This document shows positions 21,847 through 30,531 of a stretch of DNA of 40,778 bases, one piece after another. The notes below the pieces were generated by a model. It worked only from the letters and a program-made list of their open reading frames with translations. It was not told the DNA's origin and ran no database searches. The DNA is from Myxococcales bacterium (GTDB lineage Bacteria; Myxococcota_A; Polyangia; Palsa-1104): positions 1-40,778 of the forward strand of contig JAQBQH010000327.1 of the NCBI GenBank assembly GCA_028287105.1, in the 5' to 3' direction. Numbering within the stretch: position 1 is the first letter of the stretch; each line of letters starts with the position of its first letter. The position numbers were made by a program, and so were the translations under genes.

Positions 21847-23152
21847 TCGAACGCTCGTTGATCGAACGCTCGTCGTCGGCGGAGTCGGCGTCGTCGTCGC
21901 GGCGCTGGCGCTGGTCGGGGGCGCCCGGCGCGTCGCCGCGGCCGAGGAGGTCGAGCGGCTCGGCTTCGCCGACGCGGTGACGCGCGCGCTCCAGCACAAC
22001 CCCAACGTCACCGTCGCCGTCGAGGAGATCCATCGCGCCCAAGCCATCGTCGAGCAGACGCGGGCGCAGTCGCTCCCGACGCTGACGGTCAACGGCGCCT
22101 ACACGCGGCTCGACGGGGACCGCATTCTTGGCGCCAACGTCGTCACGCCCGCCAACTCGCTCAGCGCCAACCTGGTCCTGGCGGTGCCGCTCATCCAGCC
22201 GCGCGGCTGGGGGCAGTGGTCGCACGCCCGCGAGAATGTCGACGTCTCGCGCCTGTCGGCGAACGAGGTGCGGCGACAGCTCGCCATCTCGACGGCGCGC
22301 ACCTATCTGTCGATCATCGCCGCCCGTCGCGTCCTCGAAGTGACCGTGCGCGCGCGCACCACCGCCGAGGCGCACTACCAGTTCGCGCATCAGCGCTACA
22401 CCAGCGGCTACGGCTCGCGCGTCGACGAGGTGCGCGCCGCGCAGGAGCTCGCCACCGATCGCTCCCAGGTCGAGAGCGCCGAGGCGCAGCTCACGCGCAC
22501 GCGCGAAGCGCTCGGCGTCCTCCTCGGCACCGACCACGCCATCGACGCCGCCGACGACGCGCCCGCGCTCGGGGCCGCGCCCATCGACATGGGCGCTTCG
22601 CTCGCCGAGGCGCGCTCGCAACGCGCCGACATCAAGCTCAACCAGTCGCGCGTCGAGGCGACCCATCACCTCGTGCGCGACGACTGGCTCGACTATCTCC
22701 CGTCGCTGTACGCCACTTTCGTCCCCTTCGTGGGCACGCCGACGGTGACGCTGCCCGGGTCCGGCTGGCAGGCGCAGCTGTCGCTGTCGTGGTCGATCTA
22801 CGACGGCGGGCTGCGCTACGGATTGGCCAAGGAGCGCCGCGCCCTCGAGAACGAGGCGCGCGCGCAGCTCGAAGGCAGCGTGCGCCAGGCGGCGTCCGAG
22901 GTCCGCACCGCCGACGAGGAGGTCCGTCGCACCACCACGTCGCTCACGGCGGCGCGCGACGCCGCCAAGAACGCGGCCGACGCGCTCGACCTGACGACGC
23001 TGGGCTATCGCGCCGGCGCCACCACCAACATCGAGGTCATCGACGCCGAGCGCGCCGCCCGCGACGCGGCGACCGCTGTCGCCATCGCCGAAGACAGCTG
23101 GCGGCAGGCGCTCCTGGCGCTGCTCATCGCCACCGGCCGCTTCCCCGTTTGA
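21830..23152 (+). CDS. TolC-family outer-membrane efflux protein
   Basis: The 440-aa product is an outer-membrane efflux factor. It has a signal peptide (hydrophobic residues about 14-38, A-A-A-E-E), then two repeats of the TolC fold with long coiled-coil helices and strands such as L-S-A-N-L-V-L-A-V-P-L and Q-L-S-L-S-W-S-I-Y-D-G-G. The ATG at 21830 follows AGGAAGG and lies inside the 3' end of the adaptor gene (17-nt overlap). Residues 4-13 contain a duplicated L-V-D-R-T pair, encoded by a 15-nt tandem repeat. It forms the trans-outer-membrane part of the pump. Confidence 0.9.
   Translation: MPRLVDRTLVDRTLVVGGVGVVVAALALVGGARRVAAAEEVERLGFADAVTRALQHNPNVTVAVEEIHRAQAIVEQTRAQSLPTLTVNGAYTRLDGDRILGANVVTPANSLSANLVLAVPLIQPRGWGQWSHARENVDVSRLSANEVRRQLAISTARTYLSIIAARRVLEVTVRARTTAEAHYQFAHQRYTSGYGSRVDEVRAAQELATDRSQVESAEAQLTRTREALGVLLGTDHAIDAADDAPALGAAPIDMGASLAEARSQRADIKLNQSRVEATHHLVRDDWLDYLPSLYATFVPFVGTPTVTLPGSGWQAQLSLSWSIYDGGLRYGLAKERRALENEARAQLEGSVRQAASEVRTADEEVRRTTTSLTAARDAAKNAADALDLTTLGYRAGATTNIEVIDAERAARDAATAVAIAEDSWRQALLALLIATGRFPV
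21841..21870. repeat. 15-nt perfect tandem duplication over the adaptor stop codon
   Basis: CGTTGATCGAACGCT occurs twice in a row (21841-21855, 21856-21870). The first copy carries the TGA that ends the adaptor gene (21844-21846). In the TolC frame each copy adds one L-V-D-R-T pentapeptide ahead of the signal-peptide core. It is tolerated because 15 nt keeps the TolC frame. Confidence 0.85.
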
Positions 23153-23174
23153 AAAAATGCGGTAAGCTGGCGTC

Positions 23175-23525
23175 ATGCACGTTGGAGGATTGATCCTGGT
23201 CGTCGAGGACGACGAGAGCATTCGAGACAGCCTGGCCGACCTCCTTCGCGACGAGGGCTACACCGTCGCCACGGCCGAGAACGGCAAGGTAGCGCTGCAG
23301 CTCCTGGCCAAGCAGAAGCCCTGCATGGTGGTGCTCGACCTCATGATGCCGGTCCTCGACGGATGGCAGGTCATGGACGAGATGCAGAAGCACGCCGACC
23401 TCCAGGACATCCCGGTCTGCGTCGTTTCGGCGTCGACCATCGTGAGTCCGCTGCGCGCGGTGTGCGTCATGCCGAAGCCGGTCAACGTGGCGCGGCTGCT
23501 CGACACCGTCGAAGCGCACTGCTAG
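23175..23525 (+). CDS. Stand-alone response regulator receiver domain
   Basis: The 116-aa protein is one complete receiver domain and nothing else: acidic pair Asp12-Asp13, phospho-acceptor Asp55 (V-V-L-D-L-M-M-P), Ser85 and Lys101 (M-P-K-P-V). It lacks an output domain, so it probably relays phosphate or acts by protein contact. It lies 22 nt after the TolC-family gene on the same strand and 12 nt from the convergent histidine kinase. Expression with the efflux operon is likely, and pairing with the kinase is possible. Confidence 0.9.
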   Translation: MHVGGLILVVEDDESIRDSLADLLRDEGYTVATAENGKVALQLLAKQKPCMVVLDLMMPVLDGWQVMDEMQKHADLQDIPVCVVSASTIVSPLRAVCVMPKPVNVARLLDTVEAHC

Positions 23526-23537
23526 TACCGCTCGTCG

Positions 23538-26500
23538 CTACGCGCCGTTCGCCAGGAGCTCGACGGTGAACGTGGTGCCCTGCCCGACCTTGCTGGCGAC
23601 GGTGATGGTGCCGCCGTGGCCAACGACGATCTCCTTGGCGATCCAGAGCCCCAGGCCGAATCCGCCGAAGTTGCGCTCGGAGACTGCGCGCTCGAAGCGA
23701 CCGAAGATTCGTTTCTGACTCTCGGGATCGATCCCGATGCCGTGATCGGCGACGGTGAATCGAACATGCTCGGCGTTGCGCGCCAGCTCGATCTCGATCG
23801 GCTCGCCCTGACCGTACTTGACGGCGTTCGAGATGAGGTTGGTGAAGACCTGGTCGAGCCGCGGCGGGTCGCCCTGGATCATCACCGACGGGGCGACCGT
23901 CAGCTTGACCTCGCTTCCGACGCGCTTGAAGTCATCGCCGAAGCGCTCGACGATCTCCGTGACGAGCTGGCTGAGATCGAGCTCCTGGGTCTGCAGCGTC
24001 AGCCGCGAGGCGGTGATTCGCGAGACGTCGAGCAGCTCGGTGATCAGTCGGTCGAGTCGCGCCCCCTGCGCCTCGGTCTTGAGGAGCCGCTGCTTGAGTC
24101 GGTCGAGATCCTGCGTCAAGGTGCCACGCTCCGCGCCGCGCACCAGGCTGTTCACCTGGAGCTGCAGCGCCGCCAGCGGCGTCTTGAGCTCGTGGCCGGC
24201 GATGGAGAGGAACTCGTCCCGCAGGCGGATCGCCGCCTGTGATTCGCGATAGAGCCGCGCGTTGTCGACGGCCGTGCCGGCGCGCCGCCCCAGCTCCTCC
24301 ATGACCAGCAGATCGTCGCGACTGTAGCGCCGTCCCGACTCCGCCCAGATCAGCGAGAGCGCGCCGATGGTCGTACCGCGCGCGACCAGTGGAACCGACA
24401 GCGCCGAGCGCAGACCGAGCTCCCGGATCATGCGCAGATGCTCGTCGTCGCGCGCGCCGCGGACCAGGAGCTCGTCGGGGATCTCTTCGTACAGCTCGGA
24501 GGCGCCGGTGCGCAGGATCTGGGGCGTGCCCGTCTGAGCGTTGGGATTGGGCGGGTAGCGCTTCTGGAACTCGTGCGCCAGCTCGACCTTGGCCGGGTCG
24601 ACATGGGCCACCGCCACCTGGCGGATCGCGCCCTCCTCGAGGATCTCCACCGCGCACCAGTCGGCGAAGCGCGGCACGACCAGGCGCGCCACGGTCTGCA
24701 GCGTGGTCTCGTAGTCGAGCGAAGATCCGAGGATGGCGCTGGCCTCCGCGAGGAAGGTCATCACCGTCTGTCCGTGCTGCGCTTCGCGGTAGAGGCGCGC
24801 GTTGTCGACGGCAATGGCGGCGCGGTGGGCCAGCTCCTCGGCGAGCACGACGTCATCTCGCTCGAACCGCCGCGCCCCGTCGCTGAGCATGAGCGAGATG
24901 ACGCCCACCCCTTCGCCGCGGATGCGCATCGGCACCATGATGCAGGACGAGCATCCCAGCCCGCGCATGACGCGCAGGTGCTCGGGGCTCTGCGCCGCTT
25001 CGACGAGGTTGGCATCGGTGACGACGTCTTGCAGGATCGCCCTGCCCTGCTTCATCGCCATGGCCAGCTCGCCGGCGCGATGGTCGCCCGGCGGGAACTT
25101 CTCGCGATATTCGGCCGCCAGCTCGCGCCGCTCGGGATCTTTGTGCACCACGGCGATGCGGCGGAACGCGCCGTGCTCGTTGCGTGCCGAGACGGTGCAC
25201 CAATCGGCGATCTGCGGAACGGCGAGCTGCGCCACATTGCCGAGAGTGACCTCGTAGTCGAGCGACTCCGCCAGCACGGCGCTGGCCTGCGCCAAGAAGC
25301 GCGCCCGCTTCTCCGCCGCCTCGGCGCCGAGGCGCGCCTGCTGCTCGCGGGCCAGCTTGAGCCGCCCCTCTTCGGCCAGGCGACCGTCGGTCAGGTCGCG
25401 GGTGATTTTGGAGAATCCGACCAGCTTCTGGTGCTCGTCACGCACGGCGCTGATGACGACGTTGGCCCAGAAGCGCGACCCGTCCTTGCGAACGCGCCAG
25501 CCAAAATCCTCGACGCGTCCGGTGCGAGTCGCGACCTCGAGCTCGATGGCGCACTTGGCCCGGTCCTCCGGCGGATAGAACACGGAGAAGTGTTGGCCGA
25601 TGATCTCCGACGGACGATATTGCTTGATCCGCTCGGCGCCGGCGTTCCACGTCGCCACGGTGCCGTCGGGGTTGAGCATGAAGATCGCGTAGTCCTTGAT
25701 GCTCTCGATGAGGAGCTTGAGTCGTTGCTCGGTCTGAGCGCCGGCCAGCTTCCGATCGTGAATGTCGGTGTTGATTCCGACCCAGCGGACGATGGCGCCC
25801 TCGGCGTCGCGGATGGGGTTGCAACGGGTCAAGAACCAGCGAAAGGCGCCGTCGTGCCGTCGCAGCGGGAACTCATGCTCGAACGGCTCGCCCGTCTTGA
25901 GCGAGTGCTGCCAACGCTCCGTGATGGCCGGGAGCAGCTCCGGGTCGTGGACCTTGGCCCAGCCCCACCCCTGCATGTCTTCGAAGCTGAGGCCGGTGTA
26001 CTCGTACCAGCCGCGGTTATAGAAGTCGATGGCGCCGTCGGCGAGGGCGGTCCAGCCGAGCTGCGGCATGAAGTCGAAGAGCGCGCGAAACTGTGACTCG
26101 CCGAGCGCGCTCAGGCGCGCGTTGGCGTCGTGCAGGAGGCGGTTGGCGACCTCGAGCTCGCGCGCACGTTGGAGCGCCTCCTGCTCCATGGTCTGGGCGC
26201 GCAGGCGCAGCGCGTCGTTGGAGCGGGTCTGCTCGGCGCCGAGCTTGCCGAGACGCACCAGCTCGGTGACGTCCTCGACGCGATGGAGGATGTAGACCAG
26301 GGCGCCCGTCGGCGAAAGCACCGGCGAGTTGCTCGGCATCCAATAGCGCTCTTCGTAGCCGCCGCCGTCCGCTTCGGAACGTGGGATATCGTACTTCTGC
26401 ACCGCCAGGACGTCCGGCGCGAGCGTGGTGCGCACGCGCTCGAGGGAGGCCGCGACGTTGCGCATGGTGGCGACCGCGTCCTCCGAGTCGTCGCTGAACA

Positions 26501-26693
26501 CCTCGAACAGGGTGTGGCCGACGAGCTGCGCCCGCGTCGTCTTCGTGGCGGCCAGGTAGGCGTCGCTGACGGCAATGACGGTGTACCGGGGCGCATCGGG
26601 TTTGAGCCCGACACAAAGTCCCGGCGCGGCTTCGAAGAGCGCTCGAAAGTCGGGCGTGTCGTCGCTGTCCGGGGGCATCCGCGATTCCAGCAT
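23538..26693 (-). CDS. Multi-domain sensor histidine kinase (PAS-PAS-PAS-GAF-GAF-HisKA-HATPase)
   Basis: The 1051-aa protein appears soluble, with no membrane segment. Order: PAS (about 15-140), coiled coil (150-195), PAS (200-315), PAS (325-440), coiled coil, GAF (465-635), GAF (645-815), HisKA with His834 (A-G-H-E-L-K-T-P-L), and HATPase_c with Asn952 (N-L-I-S-N-A-V-K-Y), D-H-G-I-G-I-D at 983-989 and G-F-G-L-G-L-W at 1011-1017. The two GAF domains resemble each other strongly and look like an internal duplication. Start at 26693 (M-L-E-S-R-M-P-P); 26678 is an alternative. It lies downstream of a hemerythrin gene and is convergent with the receiver-only protein. It is probably a cytoplasmic redox or small-ligand sensor (inference). 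Confidence 0.9.
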   Translation of the reverse strand: MLESRMPPDSDDTPDFRALFEAAPGLCVGLKPDAPRYTVIAVSDAYLAATKTTRAQLVGHTLFEVFSDDSEDAVATMRNVAASLERVRTTLAPDVLAVQKYDIPRSEADGGGYEERYWMPSNSPVLSPTGALVYILHRVEDVTELVRLGKLGAEQTRSNDALRLRAQTMEQEALQRARELEVANRLLHDANARLSALGESQFRALFDFMPQLGWTALADGAIDFYNRGWYEYTGLSFEDMQGWGWAKVHDPELLPAITERWQHSLKTGEPFEHEFPLRRHDGAFRWFLTRCNPIRDAEGAIVRWVGINTDIHDRKLAGAQTEQRLKLLIESIKDYAIFMLNPDGTVATWNAGAERIKQYRPSEIIGQHFSVFYPPEDRAKCAIELEVATRTGRVEDFGWRVRKDGSRFWANVVISAVRDEHQKLVGFSKITRDLTDGRLAEEGRLKLAREQQARLGAEAAEKRARFLAQASAVLAESLDYEVTLGNVAQLAVPQIADWCTVSARNEHGAFRRIAVVHKDPERRELAAEYREKFPPGDHRAGELAMAMKQGRAILQDVVTDANLVEAAQSPEHLRVMRGLGCSSCIMVPMRIRGEGVGVISLMLSDGARRFERDDVVLAEELAHRAAIAVDNARLYREAQHGQTVMTFLAEASAILGSSLDYETTLQTVARLVVPRFADWCAVEILEEGAIRQVAVAHVDPAKVELAHEFQKRYPPNPNAQTGTPQILRTGASELYEEIPDELLVRGARDDEHLRMIRELGLRSALSVPLVARGTTIGALSLIWAESGRRYSRDDLLVMEELGRRAGTAVDNARLYRESQAAIRLRDEFLSIAGHELKTPLAALQLQVNSLVRGAERGTLTQDLDRLKQRLLKTEAQGARLDRLITELLDVSRITASRLTLQTQELDLSQLVTEIVERFGDDFKRVGSEVKLTVAPSVMIQGDPPRLDQVFTNLISNAVKYGQGEPIEIELARNAEHVRFTVADHGIGIDPESQKRIFGRFERAVSERNFGGFGLGLWIAKEIVVGHGGTITVASKVGQGTTFTVELLANGA

Positions 26694-26760
26694 ACCGTAA
26701 GCACCCCCGCACTGCGAAAGAACCGGCAAGAGAGATGCACAGAACCTCATGCGAGGCGCG

Positions 26761-27234
26761 TCAGGCCGAAAGGTGGCTGGTCCAGGCGGCCGGCGTGCCG
26801 ATCCAGTTCTCGTTCTCGATCTCCGCCACGGTCTCGAGCATCTGGCGCGCGAGCTCATCCTTCTGCGCGTCGGACGCGCGCTGCGCCAGGTAGGGCAAGA
26901 GGATGCGTTCCTCGTCGACGATGTGCTGCTCGAGCTGCGCGGCGAGCACCTTGAGCGCGGAGAAGAAATGCGGCCCGTCCTCGCACAGCCCGCGCAGGTC
27001 GTCGACCACGTGGCAGAGCGTCTTGTGCGCCTCGATCGACCGGTACATGTCGGGATAGCGGAGGCGCTCCAGGAGGGGATAGAGATGTCGAGATTCGACG
27101 CTCCAGTGCGCGTGAATCGCGTCGGCGAGCGCTTCGAAGTGAATCGTCAGCTGTTCACCCGAGCAACCACGCACCCGCAACAGGAGCCCCCTCATCTCGG
27201 AGTGTTGTCCGCGCAACAGGCGATCGACGGTCAT
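26761..27234 (-). CDS. Hemerythrin-like (HHE) domain protein
   Basis: The 157-aa protein is a four-helix HHE domain with the expected iron ligands placed in order: His11, His43, Glu47 (H-A-H-W-S-V-E-S), His70, and His104 with Glu108 (Q-H-I-V-D-E-E). Such domains bind di-iron and sense or store O2 or NO, or detoxify iron and peroxide. The ATG at 27234 gives the typical start (T-V-D-R-L-L-R-G-Q-H-S-E-M-R). It is 67 nt upstream of the sensor kinase on the same strand, so the two may share a transcript and signal. Confidence 0.85.
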   Translation of the reverse strand: MTVDRLLRGQHSEMRGLLLRVRGCSGEQLTIHFEALADAIHAHWSVESRHLYPLLERLRYPDMYRSIEAHKTLCHVVDDLRGLCEDGPHFFSALKVLAAQLEQHIVDEERILLPYLAQRASDAQKDELARQMLETVAEIENENWIGTPAAWTSHLSA

Positions 27235-27422
27235 GTTGGAAGAAAAATGCACGGCGCATGCCCGCGGCCGCCTGCTCGCAGGCCGCGCAGCCGGCACCCC
27301 GGTTTCGAGCCGAGCCAGCCATGGTGCGAGCCCGCTGGGGTCGCGACCGCAATTGCGACCGCCCCGGATGTCTCGCCCGATCGGCGCGACTAGCTTGTCG
27401 CCAATCTTTCCGGGAGGCGCTC

Positions 27423-28031
27423 ATGCACCGTGGTCTCGTTCATCTCGCTCTACTGGTTCCCCTCTTCGCCGCCACCGTCGGATGCGACAACGATAATGGC
27501 AATGGCGCCGATCTGGGCGCGGCGGACCTGGGCGGCGCCGCCCTCTTCGATCAGGGCTTCGCGCGCGCGACCGAGGCGGACGTCGCGTCGATCCTGCTGA
27601 CCGTCAACGCCGGTGAGATCATGGTCGCCGAAGCGGCGCAGCCCGGCCTGGCGACGCAGGCCGCGAAAGACTACGCGCAGATGATGATCGACATGCACAG
27701 CGCCGCGCGCACCCGTCAGCTGGCTCTCTTTCAGCAGCTCGCCATCACGCCGAACGACGCCAACCCGTTCACGCAGATGCTCATGGTCGAGACGGCGCGG
27801 ATCCTCACGATCATCCCGAACCTCGGCGGTGTCGAGCTGGATCGCTTCTATGTCGACACCCAGGTACAGATGCACCAGTCGGCGGTCGACCTCGTCGACT
27901 TCGTGCTGCTGCCCAACAGCGCGACCCCGGCGCTCGTCCAGGAGCTGATGACGACGCGCACGGCGATCGTGCAGCATCTGGCGCTCGCCAAGCAGCTCCA
28001 GAGCTCGCTCGCCGGCGACGGCGGGGTCTAG
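27423..28031 (+). CDS. DUF4142 family lipoprotein
   Basis: The 202-aa protein starts at an ATG behind CGGGAGGCG. A hydrophobic signal ends at A-T-V-G-C21, a lipobox-like site, followed by an Asp/Gly/Asn spacer. Residues about 55-190 form the helical DUF4142 domain (A-G-E-I-M-V-A-E-A-A, D-Y-A-Q-M-M-I-D-M-H-S-A-A), seen in predicted outer-membrane or periplasmic proteins of unknown function. It is divergent from the hemerythrin gene across a 188-bp gap. Confidence 0.85.
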   Translation: MHRGLVHLALLVPLFAATVGCDNDNGNGADLGAADLGGAALFDQGFARATEADVASILLTVNAGEIMVAEAAQPGLATQAAKDYAQMMIDMHSAARTRQLALFQQLAITPNDANPFTQMLMVETARILTIIPNLGGVELDRFYVDTQVQMHQSAVDLVDFVLLPNSATPALVQELMTTRTAIVQHLALAKQLQSSLAGDGGV

Positions 28032-28102
28032 CACCGTTCGTCGCCGCCGGAGCTTGTCTCGACGGGTCGCGAAGCGTATCGTGAGCGCTACCTGCGATCG
28101 AC

Positions 28103-29662
28103 ATGACCAGCCTCGTCAACATTCGACGCGCGACCTTCGTCCTGGTAGCCGCGATGGCGTGGATGGGCTGCAAGCAGACCAACAGGCTCTACTGCGACGT
28201 CAGCACGCCCTGCCGCGATCCCGCGCGGCCCTCGTGCGATACCATCGCGCACGAGTGTCAAAGCGCGTCGTCCACGCATCCGGACATGTCGACGGTCGAT
28301 ATGAGCTCCGGCTGCAGCACGTCGGATCAATGCCCCGATGCTCTGCCGATCTGCGATGCCGGCGTCTGCCGCGCGTGCACCGGGCCCGCCGACGCCGCGC
28401 TTTGCACGACCCACAAGGCGACGACGCCTTACTGCGACATTCCGTCCGGCGCTTGCGTCGCCTGCACCACCGCGACCCAAGCCACCGACTGTGCGGCAGC
28501 GACGCCCATCTGCGGCGTCGGCGGCGGCTGCCGGAAGTGTCAGCTGCACTCCGAGTGCGCAGAGGGAGTCTGCCGCTTCGATGGTCCCAACGCCGGATCC
28601 TGCGTGGCGTCGAGCGAGATCGCGTACGTCGACAACAAGGGCAACGTGACCAACTGCGGCCTGGCCGGCACACACGACGGCGCCTCGCCGGCGACCGCGT
28701 ACTGCGACGTGCAGCCCGGCGTCGACTCGGGCAAGCCGTACGTCCTGGTGACCGGCCACGGCAACACCCAATCGGCGTACGGCAAGGTGACCATCACGAA
28801 CACGGTCAACGTCACGATCGTCGGCCCCGGCGCCGGGGTCCTCAATCCTGCGTTGGTGTTCGACGTCGCCGCCGATCAGATCAGCGTCACGCCGACCGGC
28901 AGCAACGCGGCGACCCTCATCCTCGACGGCCTCGAGCTGGGCGACCGCTCGAACCCGAGCGGGCAGAACGGGATCAGCTGCAGCGCCAGCGGCGCGGCAT
29001 CGGCGAAGATCGTCGTCCGACGCTCGATCATCCAGCACAACGGCAAGATGGGTGTGACCACCAACGGCTGCGACGTCACGCTCGATCAATCGACGATCGG
29101 CCCCGGCAACAGTCAGGGCGGTGCGCTGTTGAAGTCGTCCGATTTCACGATCCAGAATTCGGTCGTTCACGACAACGGCTCGACGACCGCGGCGTTTGGC
29201 GGGCTGCAGATCAACGGGCTCGGCGCGGCGGCACGCGGTCGCATCGTCAACGTCGACATCGTGAACAACGCCAGCAAGAACGCCGCGAACACCTATTCCG
29301 CCATCGACTGCGTCTCCGGCACCGTCGTCGCGTTGAACACGGCGCTCATCGGCAACACCGTCGCGGCCAGCACCGCCGAGGTGCGCTCGAGCTGCCTCAT
29401 GGATCACAGCGCGTGGGTCGGCGCCGCGGGAACGAACCTCAACCTGGCCAGCTGCAGCGACGCGACCGTCTTCGTCGATCCGACTGCGTTCGACTATCAC
29501 CTGCGCACGGCGGCGGTCGCGCCCTGCACGGTGACACTCGTCGGCAGGGGAACCGGGGCGTTCATGAACGCCAGCGCCCCCGACTACGATTTCTACGGGG
29601 CTTCACGCCCGCTGCCGGCGGGCTCGGCCGCGGACATCGGCGCCGTCGAAAGCCCGCAGTAG
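28103..29662 (+). CDS. Cys-rich, beta-helix-like secreted lipoprotein
   Basis: The 519-aa protein has an N-terminal hydrophobic segment ending in M-G-C23 (atypical lipobox, Trp at -3), then an Asp/Met/Ser linker near residue 60. Residues about 70-170 are Cys-rich with C-x-x-x-x-x-C-P and D-C-A-A-A-T-P-I-C patterns. The remaining 340 residues repeat N/G-rich beta-strands (V-V-H-D-N-G-S, V-N-V-D-I-V-N-N-A) like a right-handed parallel beta-helix of the choice-of-anchor Q type. The terminal D-I-G-A-V-E is characteristic of that group. Likely surface-exposed; no function assigned. Confidence 0.8.
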   Translation: MTSLVNIRRATFVLVAAMAWMGCKQTNRLYCDVSTPCRDPARPSCDTIAHECQSASSTHPDMSTVDMSSGCSTSDQCPDALPICDAGVCRACTGPADAALCTTHKATTPYCDIPSGACVACTTATQATDCAAATPICGVGGGCRKCQLHSECAEGVCRFDGPNAGSCVASSEIAYVDNKGNVTNCGLAGTHDGASPATAYCDVQPGVDSGKPYVLVTGHGNTQSAYGKVTITNTVNVTIVGPGAGVLNPALVFDVAADQISVTPTGSNAATLILDGLELGDRSNPSGQNGISCSASGAASAKIVVRRSIIQHNGKMGVTTNGCDVTLDQSTIGPGNSQGGALLKSSDFTIQNSVVHDNGSTTAAFGGLQINGLGAAARGRIVNVDIVNNASKNAANTYSAIDCVSGTVVALNTALIGNTVAASTAEVRSSCLMDHSAWVGAAGTNLNLASCSDATVFVDPTAFDYHLRTAAVAPCTVTLVGRGTGAFMNASAPDYDFYGASRPLPAGSAADIGAVESPQ

Positions 29663-29722
29663 CCGCCGCAGCCGCGGCGATCGGTGGCGCCGGTGACGAC
29701 GGTTGCCGCGACAACCGGGGCT

Positions 29723-29739
29723 GCCGCGACTGTCGCGGC
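29723..29739. terminator. Hairpin after the beta-helix lipoprotein gene
   Basis: GCCGCGAC-T-GTCGCGGC is a perfect 8-bp palindrome 60 nt after the stop codon. As RNA it would give a 6-bp GC stem with a 5-nt loop. No T-run follows, so it may be a weak or Rho-assisted terminator, or only a transcript-end stabiliser. Confidence 0.35.
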
Positions 29740-29802
29740 GCACCGATTGCGCACTGCCATGTGGGTGCACCTCGTTCTATCGTGCCTAGAATATTGTTGA
29801 CG

Positions 29803-30060
29803 ATGGAACCCTTCGAACGCCGACAACTTCGCATAGAGCTCGCCAGCGCGATGTGCGCGGCGCAAGCGATGCCTGTTCCCCGCTCCGCCTTCGAGCGAAT
29901 GCTGCAGTCGCTGCTGCGTCACGCCTTCGAGCTGCTCGACGAGGACAGCCCCGTCGATCGCAAGACCAGCATCGGGGTCGTGACCCACGCGCTCGCCGCC
30001 TGGCAAGCCTACCTCACCTCCGCGCAACCGCGCGTGACCGCCGCCGCCGTCGGTACGTAG
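29803..30060 (+). CDS. Small hypothetical protein
   Basis: The 85-aa frame (M-E-P-F-E-R-R-Q-L-R-I-E-L-A-S-A-M-C) is predicted to be helical and soluble, with L-L-R-H-A-F-E-L-L-D-E-D near the middle. There is no recognised family and no strong ribosome site. The encoded composition is more protein-like than its antisense frames, so it is probably real. A TTG eight nt before the ATG is in another frame. Confidence 0.5.
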   Translation: MEPFERRQLRIELASAMCAAQAMPVPRSAFERMLQSLLRHAFELLDEDSPVDRKTSIGVVTHALAAWQAYLTSAQPRVTAAAVGT

Positions 30061-30242
30061 GGTCCGCACCTGGGAGTCGTAATTCGGCGCGCTTGCCCTT
30101 GCGCGGGGGCCGGATGATGACGATGTTGCTGCTGGCCAACTGCCCGGTCAGCGCTTCTGCGCGTGGCGGTTTGCGACTCATCTCCAACTCAAGACGCTTC
30201 TCTCAACGGGCGGCGTACCTTTTCCTTCGAGGAATCACCTAC

Positions 30243-30434
30243 ATGAGCAACGAAAAAGGCCCGAGCGACAAGGACGGCCCCGAGCCGCCGGTAGAGCCGG
30301 CGACCGAGGCGAAGAAGCCCGAAGACGAGAAGCACGAAACGCCGACCCCGGTCGGCCGGGAGCGCGATCGCGTTCGCAACGGCGGCGGCCGCAGCCGCAG
30401 CGTCGGCCGCACCATCAAGAACTACCTCAACTGA
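30243..30434 (+). CDS. Small highly charged hypothetical protein
   Basis: The 63-aa protein (M-S-N-E-K-G-P-S-D-K-D-G) is rich in Glu, Lys, Asp and Pro, then ends with a basic segment (R-E-R-D-R-V-R-N-G-G-G-R-S-R-S). It is likely disordered. A GAGGA sequence lies about 10 nt upstream of the ATG. The longer open frame beginning near 30117 was rejected because its extra part has no coding character. No family recognised. Confidence 0.55.
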   Translation: MSNEKGPSDKDGPEPPVEPATEAKKPEDEKHETPTPVGRERDRVRNGGGRSRSVGRTIKNYLN

Positions 30435-30472
30435 GCTGACCTGCCGCCGGCTCGACCGAGCTGACCTGCCGT
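30434..30472. repeat. 14-nt direct repeat in the catalase upstream region
   Basis: GAGCTGACCTGCCG occurs at 30434-30447 (overlapping the preceding stop codon) and 30459-30472. ACCTG-CCGT-CAGGT (30464-30477) also makes a small hairpin. The element lies 60-98 nt before the catalase start, so it may hold regulator sites for an oxidative-stress gene. This is only positional. Confidence 0.4.
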
Positions 30473-30531
30473 CAGGTTGCGCGCGCCCTCGGACGGATTA
30501 GAACCCCGGGACTTCTCCGGGAGACGTCCGA

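Noticed and set aside
24438-26096. 552-codon plus-strand open frame over the sensor kinase
   Set aside because: Antisense shadow; the minus strand shows PAS, GAF and kinase motifs.
26694-26858. 55-codon upstream extension of the sensor kinase frame
   Set aside because: Composition is Arg/Ser-rich, and it would run into the end of the hemerythrin gene; the ATG at 26693 fits better.
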